Source of the DNA: Cellulomonas sp. NS3
GTDB taxonomy: Bacteria > Actinomycetota > Actinomycetes > Actinomycetales > Cellulomonadaceae
NCBI RefSeq assembly: GCF_024757985.1
Contig: NZ_CP103289.1
Span: 4,092,001 to 4,156,000 of the forward strand
Direction of reading: 5' to 3'
DNA length: 64,000 nt
In this document: piece after piece, positions 44,119 through 52,395 of the stretch
How the letters are laid out: each line of letters opens with the position of its first letter
How positions within the stretch are numbered: the first letter of the stretch is position 1
Program-made: the position numbers and the translations under genes
Notes under the pieces: generated by a model
Database searches by the model: none
Told to the model about the DNA's origin: nothing
What the model saw: only the letters and a program-made list of their open reading frames with translations

Positions 44119-44838
44119 ATGAAAGGCACCCCGAGACCGATGGACGAGCTCCTCATGGAGATGGTCGACCCCCGCCCCCAGCGCCACGACGCCGCCCGGC
44201 GCCGACGGCTCGTCTCGACGGTCGTGATCCTCGGCCTCGCCGGGGTCGGCGTGACCGCCCTGACGACCGCGGCCCTGTTCACCGACAACGAGGCGGTCGC
44301 CGGGAACGGCATCACGACCGGCACGATCGACCTCGCCGCGTCCGCGCCCGACTTCGTGGTGCCGAGCGGGGGGCTCGCGCCGGGGGACGCGGTGCTCGCC
44401 GAGGTCACGGTGCGCAACGGCGGCTCGCTGCGCTACCGCTACGCCGTCCGCTACCAGGCGAGCGACGTCGACACCGCGTCGGGCACCGCCGACCACGCGC
44501 CCGACGCCGAGGCGACGGAGGCGCGCCTGTCCGCGCAGCTCCAGCTCCGCCTCTACGCCGGGGTCACGTGCACGCGCGCCGGGACGGACGGCGCCGAGCC
44601 GCTCGCCCGCGCCGGGCACGTCGACGGCGCCGGCGCGCTCGCGACCGACGGGTGGACCCGCCTGCTGGGCGACCCGACGAGCCTCGCGCAGCCCGGCGAC
44701 CGTGACCTGCCCTCGCAGGAGTCGGAGACGCTGTGCGTGCGCCTCGACCTCGCGCAGGACGCGGGCAACGAGTACCAGGACACGTCCAGCTCGATCTCGC
44801 TGCGGTTCGACGCGGAGCAGACGACCAACAACTCGTGA
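44119..44838 (+). CDS. TasA/CalY-like secreted protein with SipW-type signal
   Basis: 239 residues from ATG 44119 (ATG 44140 possible). After a basic N-terminus, a hydrophobic segment (VVILGLAGVGVTALTTAALFTD) ends in ALFTDNEAVAGNGITTGTIDL, the hallmark of SipW-dependent TasA/camelysin-type proteins. The mature part is beta-rich with two cysteines (TCTRAG and ETLCVRL), possibly a disulfide. TasA relatives form matrix fibres in bacilli; in actinobacteria the role is less clear. The stop overlaps the signal-peptidase gene by 4 bases, so both act together. Confidence 0.85.
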   Translation: MKGTPRPMDELLMEMVDPRPQRHDAARRRRLVSTVVILGLAGVGVTALTTAALFTDNEAVAGNGITTGTIDLAASAPDFVVPSGGLAPGDAVLAEVTVRNGGSLRYRYAVRYQASDVDTASGTADHAPDAEATEARLSAQLQLRLYAGVTCTRAGTDGAEPLARAGHVDGAGALATDGWTRLLGDPTSLAQPGDRDLPSQESETLCVRLDLAQDAGNEYQDTSSSISLRFDAEQTTNNS

Positions 44839-46019
44839 GCACGACGACCCGGCCGTTCGGTACGACCGCGCCCGCCGACGAACCTGTCGGCGGGTCGCGG
44901 GGTGCCGGCGTGCCCCGGGTCGGTCCGCCCTCGGTCCCCACGCCGCGGCTCACGTCGGCGCCCGGGTCCGGGCCCACGGCGACGCCCGCGCAGCCCGCTC
45001 CCGCGCCTGCGCCGTCGCCTCCGCCCGCGTTCCGGCCGCCCGCTCGTGGGCCTCGTCCGCCGGGGCACGCGCGGGCACGCCGGCCGGGGCTCCCGCCGCT
45101 GCTCGCGCGCGCGGCCGCCCCGGCCGGGACACGCTCCCGGCCCACCACCGCCACCACGCCGGCCATCGGGCTGGAGGCGGTCGCCTCGGCGGCGCGGGCG
45201 CAGGAGCTCGCGGGCGGCTCGTGGGTCCCCGGCACCGCCCGGACGCGGACGGCCGCGCGGTGGTTCCCCACCTTCACCCGCGCGCTGCGCGCCCTCGGCC
45301 GGCCCCGCGCCGCCCGGGGGGCCGCGCCGCACAGGGCGCAGTGGACGCCGGCCAACCTCGCGCGGGTGCCGCGCAGCTGGCGCCGGCGTCTCGTCACGGC
45401 GGTCGCGTGGCTCGTGGTCGTGGTGTGCGCGACGGCGTACGCGGTCTCGCTGCTCGTCCCGCTGTGGTTCCAGCTGCACGACCAGCGCGTGCTCATCGTG
45501 ACGTCCGGCTCGATGTCCGGGACCGAGTCGGGCGGCTTCGACGCCGGCGACGCGGTCATCATGCGGCGCATCACCGACCCGTCCCAGCTGCGGGTCGGTC
45601 AGGTCGTGTCGTTCTGGCCCCCGGGCTCCGACGCGCTCGTCACGCACCGCATCGTCGCGCTGCACTACCTGCCGGTGCTGCGCCAGGACGAGGCCACCGG
45701 CCGCATGCTCCCGACGCGCGACCCGGTCACCGGCGAGCTCGTGGAGCGCCCGTTCATCGTGACGAAGGGCGACGCCAACCCCGCGCCCGACCCGGACGCG
45801 ACGCCGCTGTCCCGCGTGCGAGGCGTGGTGCTCGACGTCTACCCGGGCTGGGGGTGGGTCCTCGCGTGGGCCCGCTCGGCGGAGGGCCGGTTCGCGATGC
45901 TCGTGCCGCCGCTCGTCGCGCTCGCCGTCATGGAGGTCCAGTCGCTGCTCGACAGCCGACGAGCCCCCCGCCCGCCGCGGCACCGAGGGAGGACGCAGGA
46001 TGACCTCCTCCTCGGCTGA
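44835..46019 (+). CDS. Signal peptidase I, SipW/ER type
   Basis: 394 residues from GTG 44835. About 200 N-terminal residues are Pro/Ala/Arg-rich and low-complexity, much longer than usual. A membrane segment (LVTAVAWLVVVVCATAYAVSLLV) is followed by the catalytic core: Ser in VTSGSMSGTESGG, His in ALVTHRIVAL (the Ser-His form, not Ser-Lys), and GDANPAPDPD. A second membrane segment is near the C-terminus. It should process the two substrates encoded on either side, with which its gene overlaps. Confidence 0.9.
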   Translation: MSTTTRPFGTTAPADEPVGGSRGAGVPRVGPPSVPTPRLTSAPGSGPTATPAQPAPAPAPSPPPAFRPPARGPRPPGHARARRPGLPPLLARAAAPAGTRSRPTTATTPAIGLEAVASAARAQELAGGSWVPGTARTRTAARWFPTFTRALRALGRPRAARGAAPHRAQWTPANLARVPRSWRRRLVTAVAWLVVVVCATAYAVSLLVPLWFQLHDQRVLIVTSGSMSGTESGGFDAGDAVIMRRITDPSQLRVGQVVSFWPPGSDALVTHRIVALHYLPVLRQDEATGRMLPTRDPVTGELVERPFIVTKGDANPAPDPDATPLSRVRGVVLDVYPGWGWVLAWARSAEGRFAMLVPPLVALAVMEVQSLLDSRRAPRPPRHRGRTQDDLLLG

Positions 46020-46311
46020 CCCCCGCGACGCACGGGGCCGGGTGCTGCGCCTCGTCGCCGCGTCGCTCGTCGTGGCCGGTGCGCTGCTCGGCACGGCGGC
46101 GGCCGCTCCCGGCTCCACGTCGGCGGTGTTCACCGACACCGAGACGGTCGTCACGACCGTGCGGACGGTGCCCGACTTCGACGCCCCGCGCACGCCGCCC
46201 GCACCGGCGCCCACCGCGACGCCGACGGCCACCCCGACCCCCACGACGCCGCCCGCACCGGCGTCGTCCCGGGACGACCTCCGGGCTCCGCGCGAGGGCC
46301 GCGGCCGCTGA
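46000..46311 (+). CDS. Small secreted protein with SipW-type signal
   Basis: 103 residues, ATG inside the end of the peptidase gene (20-base overlap). A hydrophobic segment (VLRLVAASLVVAGALLGTAA) leads to TSAVFTDTETVVTTV, the same cleavage-region style as the TasA-like protein. The mature part is short and ends in a Pro/Ala/Thr-rich tail. A second, smaller substrate or minor fibre component is the best guess. Confidence 0.75.
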   Translation: MTSSSADPRDARGRVLRLVAASLVVAGALLGTAAAAPGSTSAVFTDTETVVTTVRTVPDFDAPRTPPAPAPTATPTATPTPTTPPAPASSRDDLRAPREGRGR

Positions 46312-46387
46312 GCCGGGACGCCCGCTCCGCCCCGCCGGGTCCAAGCAGCGTCAGTCCTGCGCGTCGCCCCGCCGGACCCGAGCCGCG

Positions 46388-47554
46388 TCAGGCCCGCGCG
46401 TCGTCCCGACGCACCGCGAGCACGGTCACGTCGTCGGCCCGCGCGCGCCCCTGCGCGTCCGCCAGGCGCAGGACCGCGTCGACCGCTCCCTGCGCCGACG
46501 TGACGCCGCGCAGCGCGTCGTGGACCGCAGGGAAGGAGTCAGCGCTGTTCCGGAAGCGCTCGACGAGCCCGTCGCTGAACGTCACGAGCAGGTCCCCGGG
46601 CGCGAGGTGGACCGTGCGCTCGGTGGTCTCCGGCACGGGCAGCACGCCGAGCGGAAGGCCCGACGCCGTCAGCCGGGTGCTCGTGCCGTCGGGGTGCACG
46701 ACGAGCGTCAGGCCGTGGCCCGCGTCGGCGTAGGTCACGTCACCGGTCTCCCGGTCGAGGTGCGCGTGGAAGCTCGTCGCGAGGAAGCCGGTCGCGTGCA
46801 GGTCGGTGTGCAGCACGGCCCCCGCCTCGCCGAGCGCCTGCGCGACGCCCGCCTGACGGGACGCGACGCGCAGCACGGCGCGCACCGACGCCGCCATGAT
46901 GCTCGCGGCGGGCCCGGTGCCGAGCACGTCGACGATGCTCAGCGTCAGCCCGGCCGGAGTCGGCGACCAGTCGAAGAAGTCCCCGCCCACGCCGGCGGCG
47001 ACGCACGCCCCGGCGACGCCGTACCCGGGGACGTGCGGCGCCTCGCGCGGCAGGAGGCCGGCCTGGACCTGGGTGGCCCGCTCGAGCTCCTGCTCGACGG
47101 CCATCTGCGCCTCGACCCAGTGCGCGAGGTCGCGCAGCAGCGCCTCCTGCTCGGGCCCGAACTCGCGGGGTCGGACGTCGACGAGGCACAGCGCGCCGAC
47201 CCGGTGCCCGCCGGGGGCCATGAGCGGCTGACCCGCGTAGAAGCGCACGTGCTCCGCGCCCGCGACGCGCGGGAGGTCCGCGAACCGGGGGTCGAGCGTC
47301 GCGTCGGGGACGACGAGCATGCGGTCCTCGGTGACGGTCGTCGAGCAGAACGTCTGCTCCCGGGGCAGCACGCCACCGGGGTCACCCGCCTTGTGGACGG
47401 TCCGCGTGCGGTCGACCAGGGTCACGAGCGCCGTCGGGACCTCGAAGAGCCGCCGCGCGAGCCGGACGACGTCGTCGAAGCGCCGGTCCGGTCCGGAGTC
47501 GAGCACCCCCAGCCGGTGCAGCGCCTCGACCCGCTCCGCCTCGCTCGCGTGCAC
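46388..47554 (-). CDS. GAF-PP2C (RsbU/SpoIIE-type) phosphatase
   Basis: 388 residues from GTG 47554. A GAF domain (about 1-165; VTLVDRTRTVHKAGDP, HVRFYAGQPLMAPGG) is joined by a helix to a PP2C domain with all metal-binding motifs (GGDFFDW, IVDVLGTGPAAS, YADAGHG, ADDVTVLAV). Such enzymes dephosphorylate STAS anti-anti-sigma proteins. No STAS or kinase gene is beside it, but a paralogue at 59351 sits in a complete module, so cross-talk is possible. G-rich repeats lie upstream at 47648-47760. Confidence 0.92.
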   Translation of the reverse strand: MHASEAERVEALHRLGVLDSGPDRRFDDVVRLARRLFEVPTALVTLVDRTRTVHKAGDPGGVLPREQTFCSTTVTEDRMLVVPDATLDPRFADLPRVAGAEHVRFYAGQPLMAPGGHRVGALCLVDVRPREFGPEQEALLRDLAHWVEAQMAVEQELERATQVQAGLLPREAPHVPGYGVAGACVAAGVGGDFFDWSPTPAGLTLSIVDVLGTGPAASIMAASVRAVLRVASRQAGVAQALGEAGAVLHTDLHATGFLATSFHAHLDRETGDVTYADAGHGLTLVVHPDGTSTRLTASGLPLGVLPVPETTERTVHLAPGDLLVTFSDGLVERFRNSADSFPAVHDALRGVTSAQGAVDAVLRLADAQGRARADDVTVLAVRRDDARA

Positions 47555-47647
47555 CCGGACCCCCGCTTCCTCCGTAGACAGACCACCGGCTCCCCCATCG
47601 GCCGGCGTGCGTCGGACATGAGGGTTCTGGCCGCGAGCCGGGCGGGG

Positions 47648-47760
47648 GTGGGCGCGGCGCTGCGCGGGTCGGGCGGAGGTGGGCGCGGCGCGGGTCGGGT
47701 CGGGCGGAGGTGGGCGCGGCGCGGGTCGGGCGGAGGTGGGCGCGGCGCGCGTCGGGCGGG
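47648..47760. repeat. G-rich tandem repeat, four copies
   Basis: Units beginning GTGGGCGCGGCGC start at 47648, 47679, 47710 and 47736, of 31, 31, 26 and 25 bases, differing mainly by a GTCGG duplication. They lie between the phosphatase start and the GNAT gene end. The + strand G-runs could form quadruplexes; function unknown. Confidence 0.8.
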
Positions 47761-47811
47761 CACGGCGCCGGCCGGACGGGCGGGCTGGGGGTGCCCGACG
47801 ACGGTCGGCCG

Positions 47812-48369
47812 TCAGTCCACGACGGCGCTGCGACGCTCGAGCAGCACGACGTCGCGCCAGACGCCGTCGCGCCGACCGATGCGCTCGCGGACCCCGACGA
47901 CCCGGAACCCGTGCCGCTCGTGCAGCGCGAGCGACGCGATGTTCTCCCGGAACACCCCGGACTGCACGGTCCAGATCCCCGCGGCCTCGGTGCTCGCCAC
48001 GACCGCGCGCACGAGTGCCCCGCCGACGCCGCGGCCGTGGGCCCGGGCGGCCACGTAGACCGAGAGCTCGACGACCCCCGCGTACGCCGCGCGGCTGCTG
48101 ACCGAGGCGACCGCCGCCCAACCGAGCACCCCGTCGGTCCCGTCCAGCGCGACGAACCGGTGCGCGGCGCTGTGCCGGGCGTCCCACTCGTCCCACGTCG
48201 GGACCTGCGTCTCGAACGTCGCGTTCCCGGCGCGCATCCCCTCGTCGAACACCCCGAGGACCCCGCGCGCGTGGGCGGGGGTCAGGGGCAGGACGCGAAC
48301 GGCCGGGCGGTTGGCGGTGCCGTCGGCGGACGACGCGCCGCGGTCGGTCGACGAGGTCTCGTGGGGCAC
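47812..48369 (-). CDS. GNAT acetyltransferase, phosphinothricin-acetyltransferase-like
   Basis: 185 residues from GTG 48369; ATG 48411 would add 14. The fold follows the Pat/Bar family: FEGMRAGNATFETQVPTWDEWD-like substrate segment, then the acetyl-CoA loop RGVGGALV and SGVFRENIASLALHERHGFRVVGVRERIGRRDGVWRDVVLLER. It acetylates an amino-group substrate, possibly methionine sulfoximine or a related compound. Single gene. Confidence 0.88.
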   Translation of the reverse strand: MPHETSSTDRGASSADGTANRPAVRVLPLTPAHARGVLGVFDEGMRAGNATFETQVPTWDEWDARHSAAHRFVALDGTDGVLGWAAVASVSSRAAYAGVVELSVYVAARAHGRGVGGALVRAVVASTEAAGIWTVQSGVFRENIASLALHERHGFRVVGVRERIGRRDGVWRDVVLLERRSAVVD

Positions 48370-48518
48370 GGCGACATCGTCGCACCGGCCGGCCGCGGTC
48401 GACGTCGGCACGGCGCCGGTCGGGAGCGACCGGCGCGCGTCGACGTCGGCCCGCGTCCCGTCGGTGTCCGCCGGCGTCGCCCGGGGGCGGCCCGGGGGCG
48501 GCCCGGCGTCGGCCGGTG

Positions 48519-49097
48519 TCAGCCGGCGGTGTCGGCCCGCGCGTCGGCGGGCGTCACGCGCAGGTCGTCGAGCAGGAACAGGAACGCGCGCGCGTACGGG
48601 TTGTCGCCGACCTCGCGGCGCACGACCTCCCAGTCGATCTGCTCGCGCAGCGCCCGCGCGACGGGCAGGAGCCGGGAGAAGTCGCAGTAGTGCTCGCCGA
48701 GCACGCGCAGCTTGCTCGAGAGCACGTCGGTCGCGCTCAGCACCGGCATGCGCACCGCGAGGACCTCGATGCGGTCGGCCCGCTCGAACATCCCGTCGTC
48801 CACGGCCTCGCCCGTCATCCGGAAGAGGATGTCGATGAGCTCACCCTTGTGGAACGCCTTGAACAGCCAGTCCTCGGCGGGGTCGATCACCTCGAGGCCC
48901 GCCTCTGCGATGGCCACCCGCGCGACGTCCGCGTCCTCCTCACGGATGAGGAAGTCGGCGTCGTGGTCGGGTTCCGGCGCACCCCGGGCCCACGCGGCGT
49001 ACCCGCCGCACAGGGCGTACGGGATGTCGGCCTGGCCGAGCGCCACGGCAACGAGCCGCAGTCCGTCGTGCATCGCCTCGCGATCGTCGATGGGCAT
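48519..49097 (-). CDS. Nucleotidyltransferase-fold protein
   Basis: 192 residues. The Pol-beta-type motif is clear (ALCGGYAAWARGAPEPDHDADFLI, with the paired Asp residues), followed by helices typical of small AbiEii/MNT-like proteins (FKAFHKGELIDILFRM). Such proteins transfer nucleotides to RNA, protein or small molecules; some are toxins. No antitoxin partner lies next to it, so a toxin role is unsupported. Confidence 0.8.
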   Translation of the reverse strand: MPIDDREAMHDGLRLVAVALGQADIPYALCGGYAAWARGAPEPDHDADFLIREEDADVARVAIAEAGLEVIDPAEDWLFKAFHKGELIDILFRMTGEAVDDGMFERADRIEVLAVRMPVLSATDVLSSKLRVLGEHYCDFSRLLPVARALREQIDWEVVRREVGDNPYARAFLFLLDDLRVTPADARADTAG

Positions 49098-49154
49098 GCC
49101 ACGGGTCTACACGACCGCGTGCGGCCCCGCAGTGCGAGGGCAACAATCGGTGCG

Positions 49155-49976
49155 ATGCGACTCGCGACCTTCAACATCCTGCACGGGCGGTCGCTCACGG
49201 ACGGCGAGGTGGACCTCGACCGGTTCGGGGCGGCCGTCGCCCGGCTCGACGCGGACGTGCTCGCCCTGCAGGAGGTCGACCGCGACCAGCCACGCTCGCA
49301 CGGCGCGGACCTCACGGCCGTCGCGGCCGAGGCGATGGGGGCGCCCGAGCACCGGTTCGTCGCGACGCTCGCCGGCACCCCGGACCTGTGGTCGGCCGCG
49401 GACGGGGAGCTCCAGCCCAACACGGCGAGCTACGGCATAGCGCTGCTCAGCCGGCACCCGGTCCTGTCGTGGCACGCGATGGCGCTGCCGGCGCTCACGC
49501 GCAGGGTCCCGGTCGTGTTCCCCGGGCAGCGCGTGCCGTCGATGGTGCAGGACGAGCCGCGCGCCGCGCTCGCCGCCGTGATCGAGGTTCCGGGCGACGA
49601 CGGCGGGCGCCCCGTCGCCATGACGGTCGTCTCGACGCACCTCAGCTTCATCCCCGGCTGGAACTCCCGCCAGCTCCGCCACCTCGTGCGCGACCTGCGC
49701 GGCGTCCCGCGGCCCGTCGTGCTCATGGGCGACCTCAACCTCGAGGGCGACCGGGCCGCACGCGTGAGCCGGTGGCGTCCGCTGACCAGCACGAACACGT
49801 TCCCGCTCGAGAACCCGAACCGGCAGCTCGACCACGTGCTGGCGGACGGACCGATCGAGGCCACCGCGCTCGGCCGGGCGCTCGACACCGGGCTCTCGGA
49901 CCACCGCGCGCTCGTCGTCGACGTGGCGCTCGTGGGCGAGCCGGACCACAGCGCGCACGCGAGCCGGCACCTCTGA
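49155..49976 (+). CDS. Endonuclease/exonuclease/phosphatase family protein
   Basis: 273 residues from ATG 49155. Catalytic EEP motifs: TFNILHG, LALQEVDRDQ (metal Glu), STHLSFIPGWNSRQLR, MGDLN (Asp-Asn) and SDHRALVVDV (general base His). It has no signal peptide. Substrate may be DNA, phospholipid or an inositol phosphate; the family does not decide this. Divergent from the nucleotidyltransferase gene, single unit. Confidence 0.9.
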   Translation: MRLATFNILHGRSLTDGEVDLDRFGAAVARLDADVLALQEVDRDQPRSHGADLTAVAAEAMGAPEHRFVATLAGTPDLWSAADGELQPNTASYGIALLSRHPVLSWHAMALPALTRRVPVVFPGQRVPSMVQDEPRAALAAVIEVPGDDGGRPVAMTVVSTHLSFIPGWNSRQLRHLVRDLRGVPRPVVLMGDLNLEGDRAARVSRWRPLTSTNTFPLENPNRQLDHVLADGPIEATALGRALDTGLSDHRALVVDVALVGEPDHSAHASRHL

Positions 49977-50061
49977 GCCGGCGGCCCGGGCGCGGTCGGG
50001 CGAGCGGGCCGGCTCCGACGTCGGGCGCGTCCCGGTCCGGTCGCTGACCCCTCGGCCCGGC

Positions 50062-50832
50062 TCAGGGACGCCACCGCACGCACTCCGCCGCCTGCGGCCA
50101 CACGACCGTCGCCGTCCCGAGGCGTCGGCGCTCGGCGTCGACGATCGCCCACGCCGCGTCGAGCACCCGCCGGCGCTCCGCGGCCGGGAGCACCGCGACG
50201 CCCGAGTGCGTCCCGAGGAGCCCGCGCACGTCGTCGGGCGTCACGTGCCGGTCCCAGAGGACGTCGACGGTCTCCACCTCGTCCGCGGGCACGCCGACCG
50301 CGCGGCGCACGGGGTCGCGGAACCCGGTGCGCGCGCGGTCGGGGTCGAGCTCCGCGAGCGCGGCGGTCCAGCCCGTGCGCGGCCGCGGCCCGGTCCAGAC
50401 GAGCCCGAGCCACCCCCCGGGGCGCAGCACGCGCCGGACCTCGGCGACGGCGGCGTCGGGGCGGAACCAGTGCCAGGCCGTCGCGACGAGCACCGCGTCG
50501 ACGCTCGCGTCGGCGAGCGGCAGGCGCTCCGCCCCGGCGAAATGGGCCTCGGCGGCGGGGTGCCGGCGGCGCAGGACGTCGAGCATGGCAGGGTCCGGCT
50601 CGACCGCGACGACGCCGAGGCCACGCTCGAGCAGCTGGCCGGTGAGCTTTCCGGTCCCGGCGCCGACGTCGGCGACCCGGACCGCTCCCGGGGGGACGAG
50701 CCAGTCGACGGCGTCGTCCGGGTAGCGGGGGCGCCACCGCTCGTACTCCTCGGCGGAGGAGCCGAAGGCGCCGGCGCGGCGAGGGTCGAGCGCGGGGGCG
50801 CGGTCGGGTCCTCCGGGGCCGTCGGCGGTCAC
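50062..50832 (-). CDS. SAM-dependent methyltransferase (UbiE/trans-aconitate-like)
   Basis: 256 residues. It starts with FGSSAEEYERWRPRYPDDAVDWL and has motif I VADVGAGTGKLTGQLLERG; further motifs are EAHFAGAERLPLADASVDAVLVATAWHWF and VLRPGGWLGLVW. This is a class I small-molecule methyltransferase of the type common in actinobacteria. Substrate unknown. It follows another methyltransferase gene on the same strand. Confidence 0.88.
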   Translation of the reverse strand: MTADGPGGPDRAPALDPRRAGAFGSSAEEYERWRPRYPDDAVDWLVPPGAVRVADVGAGTGKLTGQLLERGLGVVAVEPDPAMLDVLRRRHPAAEAHFAGAERLPLADASVDAVLVATAWHWFRPDAAVAEVRRVLRPGGWLGLVWTGPRPRTGWTAALAELDPDRARTGFRDPVRRAVGVPADEVETVDVLWDRHVTPDDVRGLLGTHSGVAVLPAAERRRVLDAAWAIVDAERRRLGTATVVWPQAAECVRWRP

Positions 50833-50872
50833 GCCGTCCGACGCTAGCCCTGGACCGGGTCGAGGCCCAGGG

Positions 50873-51673
50873 TCAGGACGGCGTGCGCGCCGACAGCAGC
50901 GTGAAGGAGAGGAGCTCGCCGCCGTCCGCCTCCAGCATCGTCAGCACCGTGTCGGGGGTCCCGGCGTCCGGCCCCTCCCCCGCGGGCCGCAGCGCGGCGA
51001 CCGCGCGCTGCCACCGCAGCCAGTCGTCCCAGCCGCCGTCCTGCAGGCGCGCGACGACCTCGGTGACCAGCCCGGTCACCTCCCAGTGGAACCGCCACCA
51101 CTCCGGGGTGTGCCACGCGAGCGCCTCCCAGCCGACGCACGCGTCGACGTGCGGTGGGACCGCACCGAGGTCACGCACCTCGCGGCGCAGCGCAGGCGTG
51201 GCGACCCCGAGCCGCCCGCCCGGCACGAGCAGGCGCGTGAGGTGCGGCAGGTAGTGCTCGGACGTGCCGAAGTACTCGAACGCGTCGACGCACACGACCG
51301 CGTCGAAGCTCGCGGGCTCGAACGGCAGGGCGTGCGCCTCCGCGCGGACCGCCCGGGCCCGGTCGCCGACGCCGGCGGCCTCGAGCACGGCGGTGACCTC
51401 CGCGGGGTCGACCCACAGGTCCGCGGCGACGACCTCGACGCCGAGCTCGCGCACGAGGAACACCGACGTCGCGCCGCGTCCCGAGCCGAGGTCGAGCACC
51501 CGCATCCCGGGCCGCAGGTCGAGGTCGTGGCACAGGTCCTCGAGCAGCCAGAGCGGGTTCGGCCCCATGTCGAGCCCGACGAGCCACCGGGGGTCGTACG
51601 CCGAGGAGAGCGGGTAGCGGTCGGGGCGCACGAGCGCGGCCAGCGCGTCGTCGGCGGTCGGGGGGCGGCTCAC
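50873..51673 (-). CDS. SAM-dependent methyltransferase
   Basis: 266 residues from GTG 51673 (GTG 51679 possible). Class I fold with motif I VLDLGSGRGATSVFL, motif II AADLWVDPAEV and the post-I segment FDAVVCVDAFEYFGTSEHYLPHL. The DMGPNPLWLLEDL segment before motif I is typical of a family of actinobacterial methyltransferases seen near transporters. Substrate unknown. Confidence 0.85.
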   Translation of the reverse strand: MSRPPTADDALAALVRPDRYPLSSAYDPRWLVGLDMGPNPLWLLEDLCHDLDLRPGMRVLDLGSGRGATSVFLVRELGVEVVAADLWVDPAEVTAVLEAAGVGDRARAVRAEAHALPFEPASFDAVVCVDAFEYFGTSEHYLPHLTRLLVPGGRLGVATPALRREVRDLGAVPPHVDACVGWEALAWHTPEWWRFHWEVTGLVTEVVARLQDGGWDDWLRWQRAVAALRPAGEGPDAGTPDTVLTMLEADGGELLSFTLLSARTPS

Positions 51674-51857
51674 GGGCACAAGGAACCACCGCGGCGGACG
51701 GGCCGGCAACCGTATTGTCGCGCCGCGGCGTGCCCGGGCTGCGGGCCTCGCCCGGGGTGCCGTCGCACGACGCCGTCGCCCCTCGCGCCGTCGCCCGCGT
51801 GCGTCGCGACGCGTGCCGACGGCCGGGCGCCACCGTCCCCGCGCGGCGCGGTCGTCG

Positions 51858-52226
51858 CTACTCCGTCGACTCCGCCTCGAGCTGCTCGGCCTGCGCGAGC
51901 CGGACGCCGTGGCTGCGTGGCGGGGCCTTGATGCCGACCACCATGTCCACGATCTCGATGTACTGCGCCTTCGCGCCCATGCGGAACTCGGTCGCGGCCG
52001 CGTGGATCTGCTCGAGGGTGTCGGCCTCGACGATCGTCACCTGGTCGTACTTGGTCGTGAGCCCGCTCGTGACCACGTGGGTCAGCAGGTCGGAGAACTT
52101 CTCGAGGCTGTCCGCGTGGCTCTTGGACACCTCGTGGATCCCCTTGCGCCCGAGCGCGAAGTACTCGGGGCTGATCTTCATGAAGAGGAATCCGATGTAC
52201 TTGTTCTTCGCTCCGAGCCGGTGCAT
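51858..52226 (-). CDS. Small alpha/beta-barrel-like protein, unknown
   Basis: 122 residues, GGGGAGG upstream of ATG 52226. The sequence is unusually lysine-rich and less GC-biased than its neighbours (KNKYIGFLFMKISPEYFALGRKG, TKYDQVTIVEADTLEQIHAAATEFRMGAKAQYIEIVDMVVGI). The strand-helix-strand order resembles GYD/dimeric alpha-beta-barrel proteins, but I cannot confirm it. The atypical composition could reflect strong conservation, high expression or transfer. Confidence 0.65.
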   Translation of the reverse strand: MHRLGAKNKYIGFLFMKISPEYFALGRKGIHEVSKSHADSLEKFSDLLTHVVTSGLTTKYDQVTIVEADTLEQIHAAATEFRMGAKAQYIEIVDMVVGIKAPPRSHGVRLAQAEQLEAESTE

Positions 52227-52395
52227 CGCGGCCTCCCCGGGTCCATGGAGGGCGGCTTCCCCCGTCGACCACGCTGCTCGCGGGCGTCGCGCGCGGCAAG
52301 GACCGGGCGGCGTACCCGTTCGCGCACGCGGTCGCGCCGATCGGGCACCCCGGCGGCCGCGGCCCGGCGGGGACCCGCGCGCACCGGCCCGGTGC

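Noticed and set aside
46388-47554. Full partner-switch module around the first GAF-PP2C gene
   Set aside because: No STAS, kinase or sigma gene lies beside it; neighbours are a SipW operon and a GNAT.
48519-49097. Toxin-antitoxin system
   Set aside because: Only a nucleotidyltransferase-fold gene is present; no antitoxin-like gene is adjacent.
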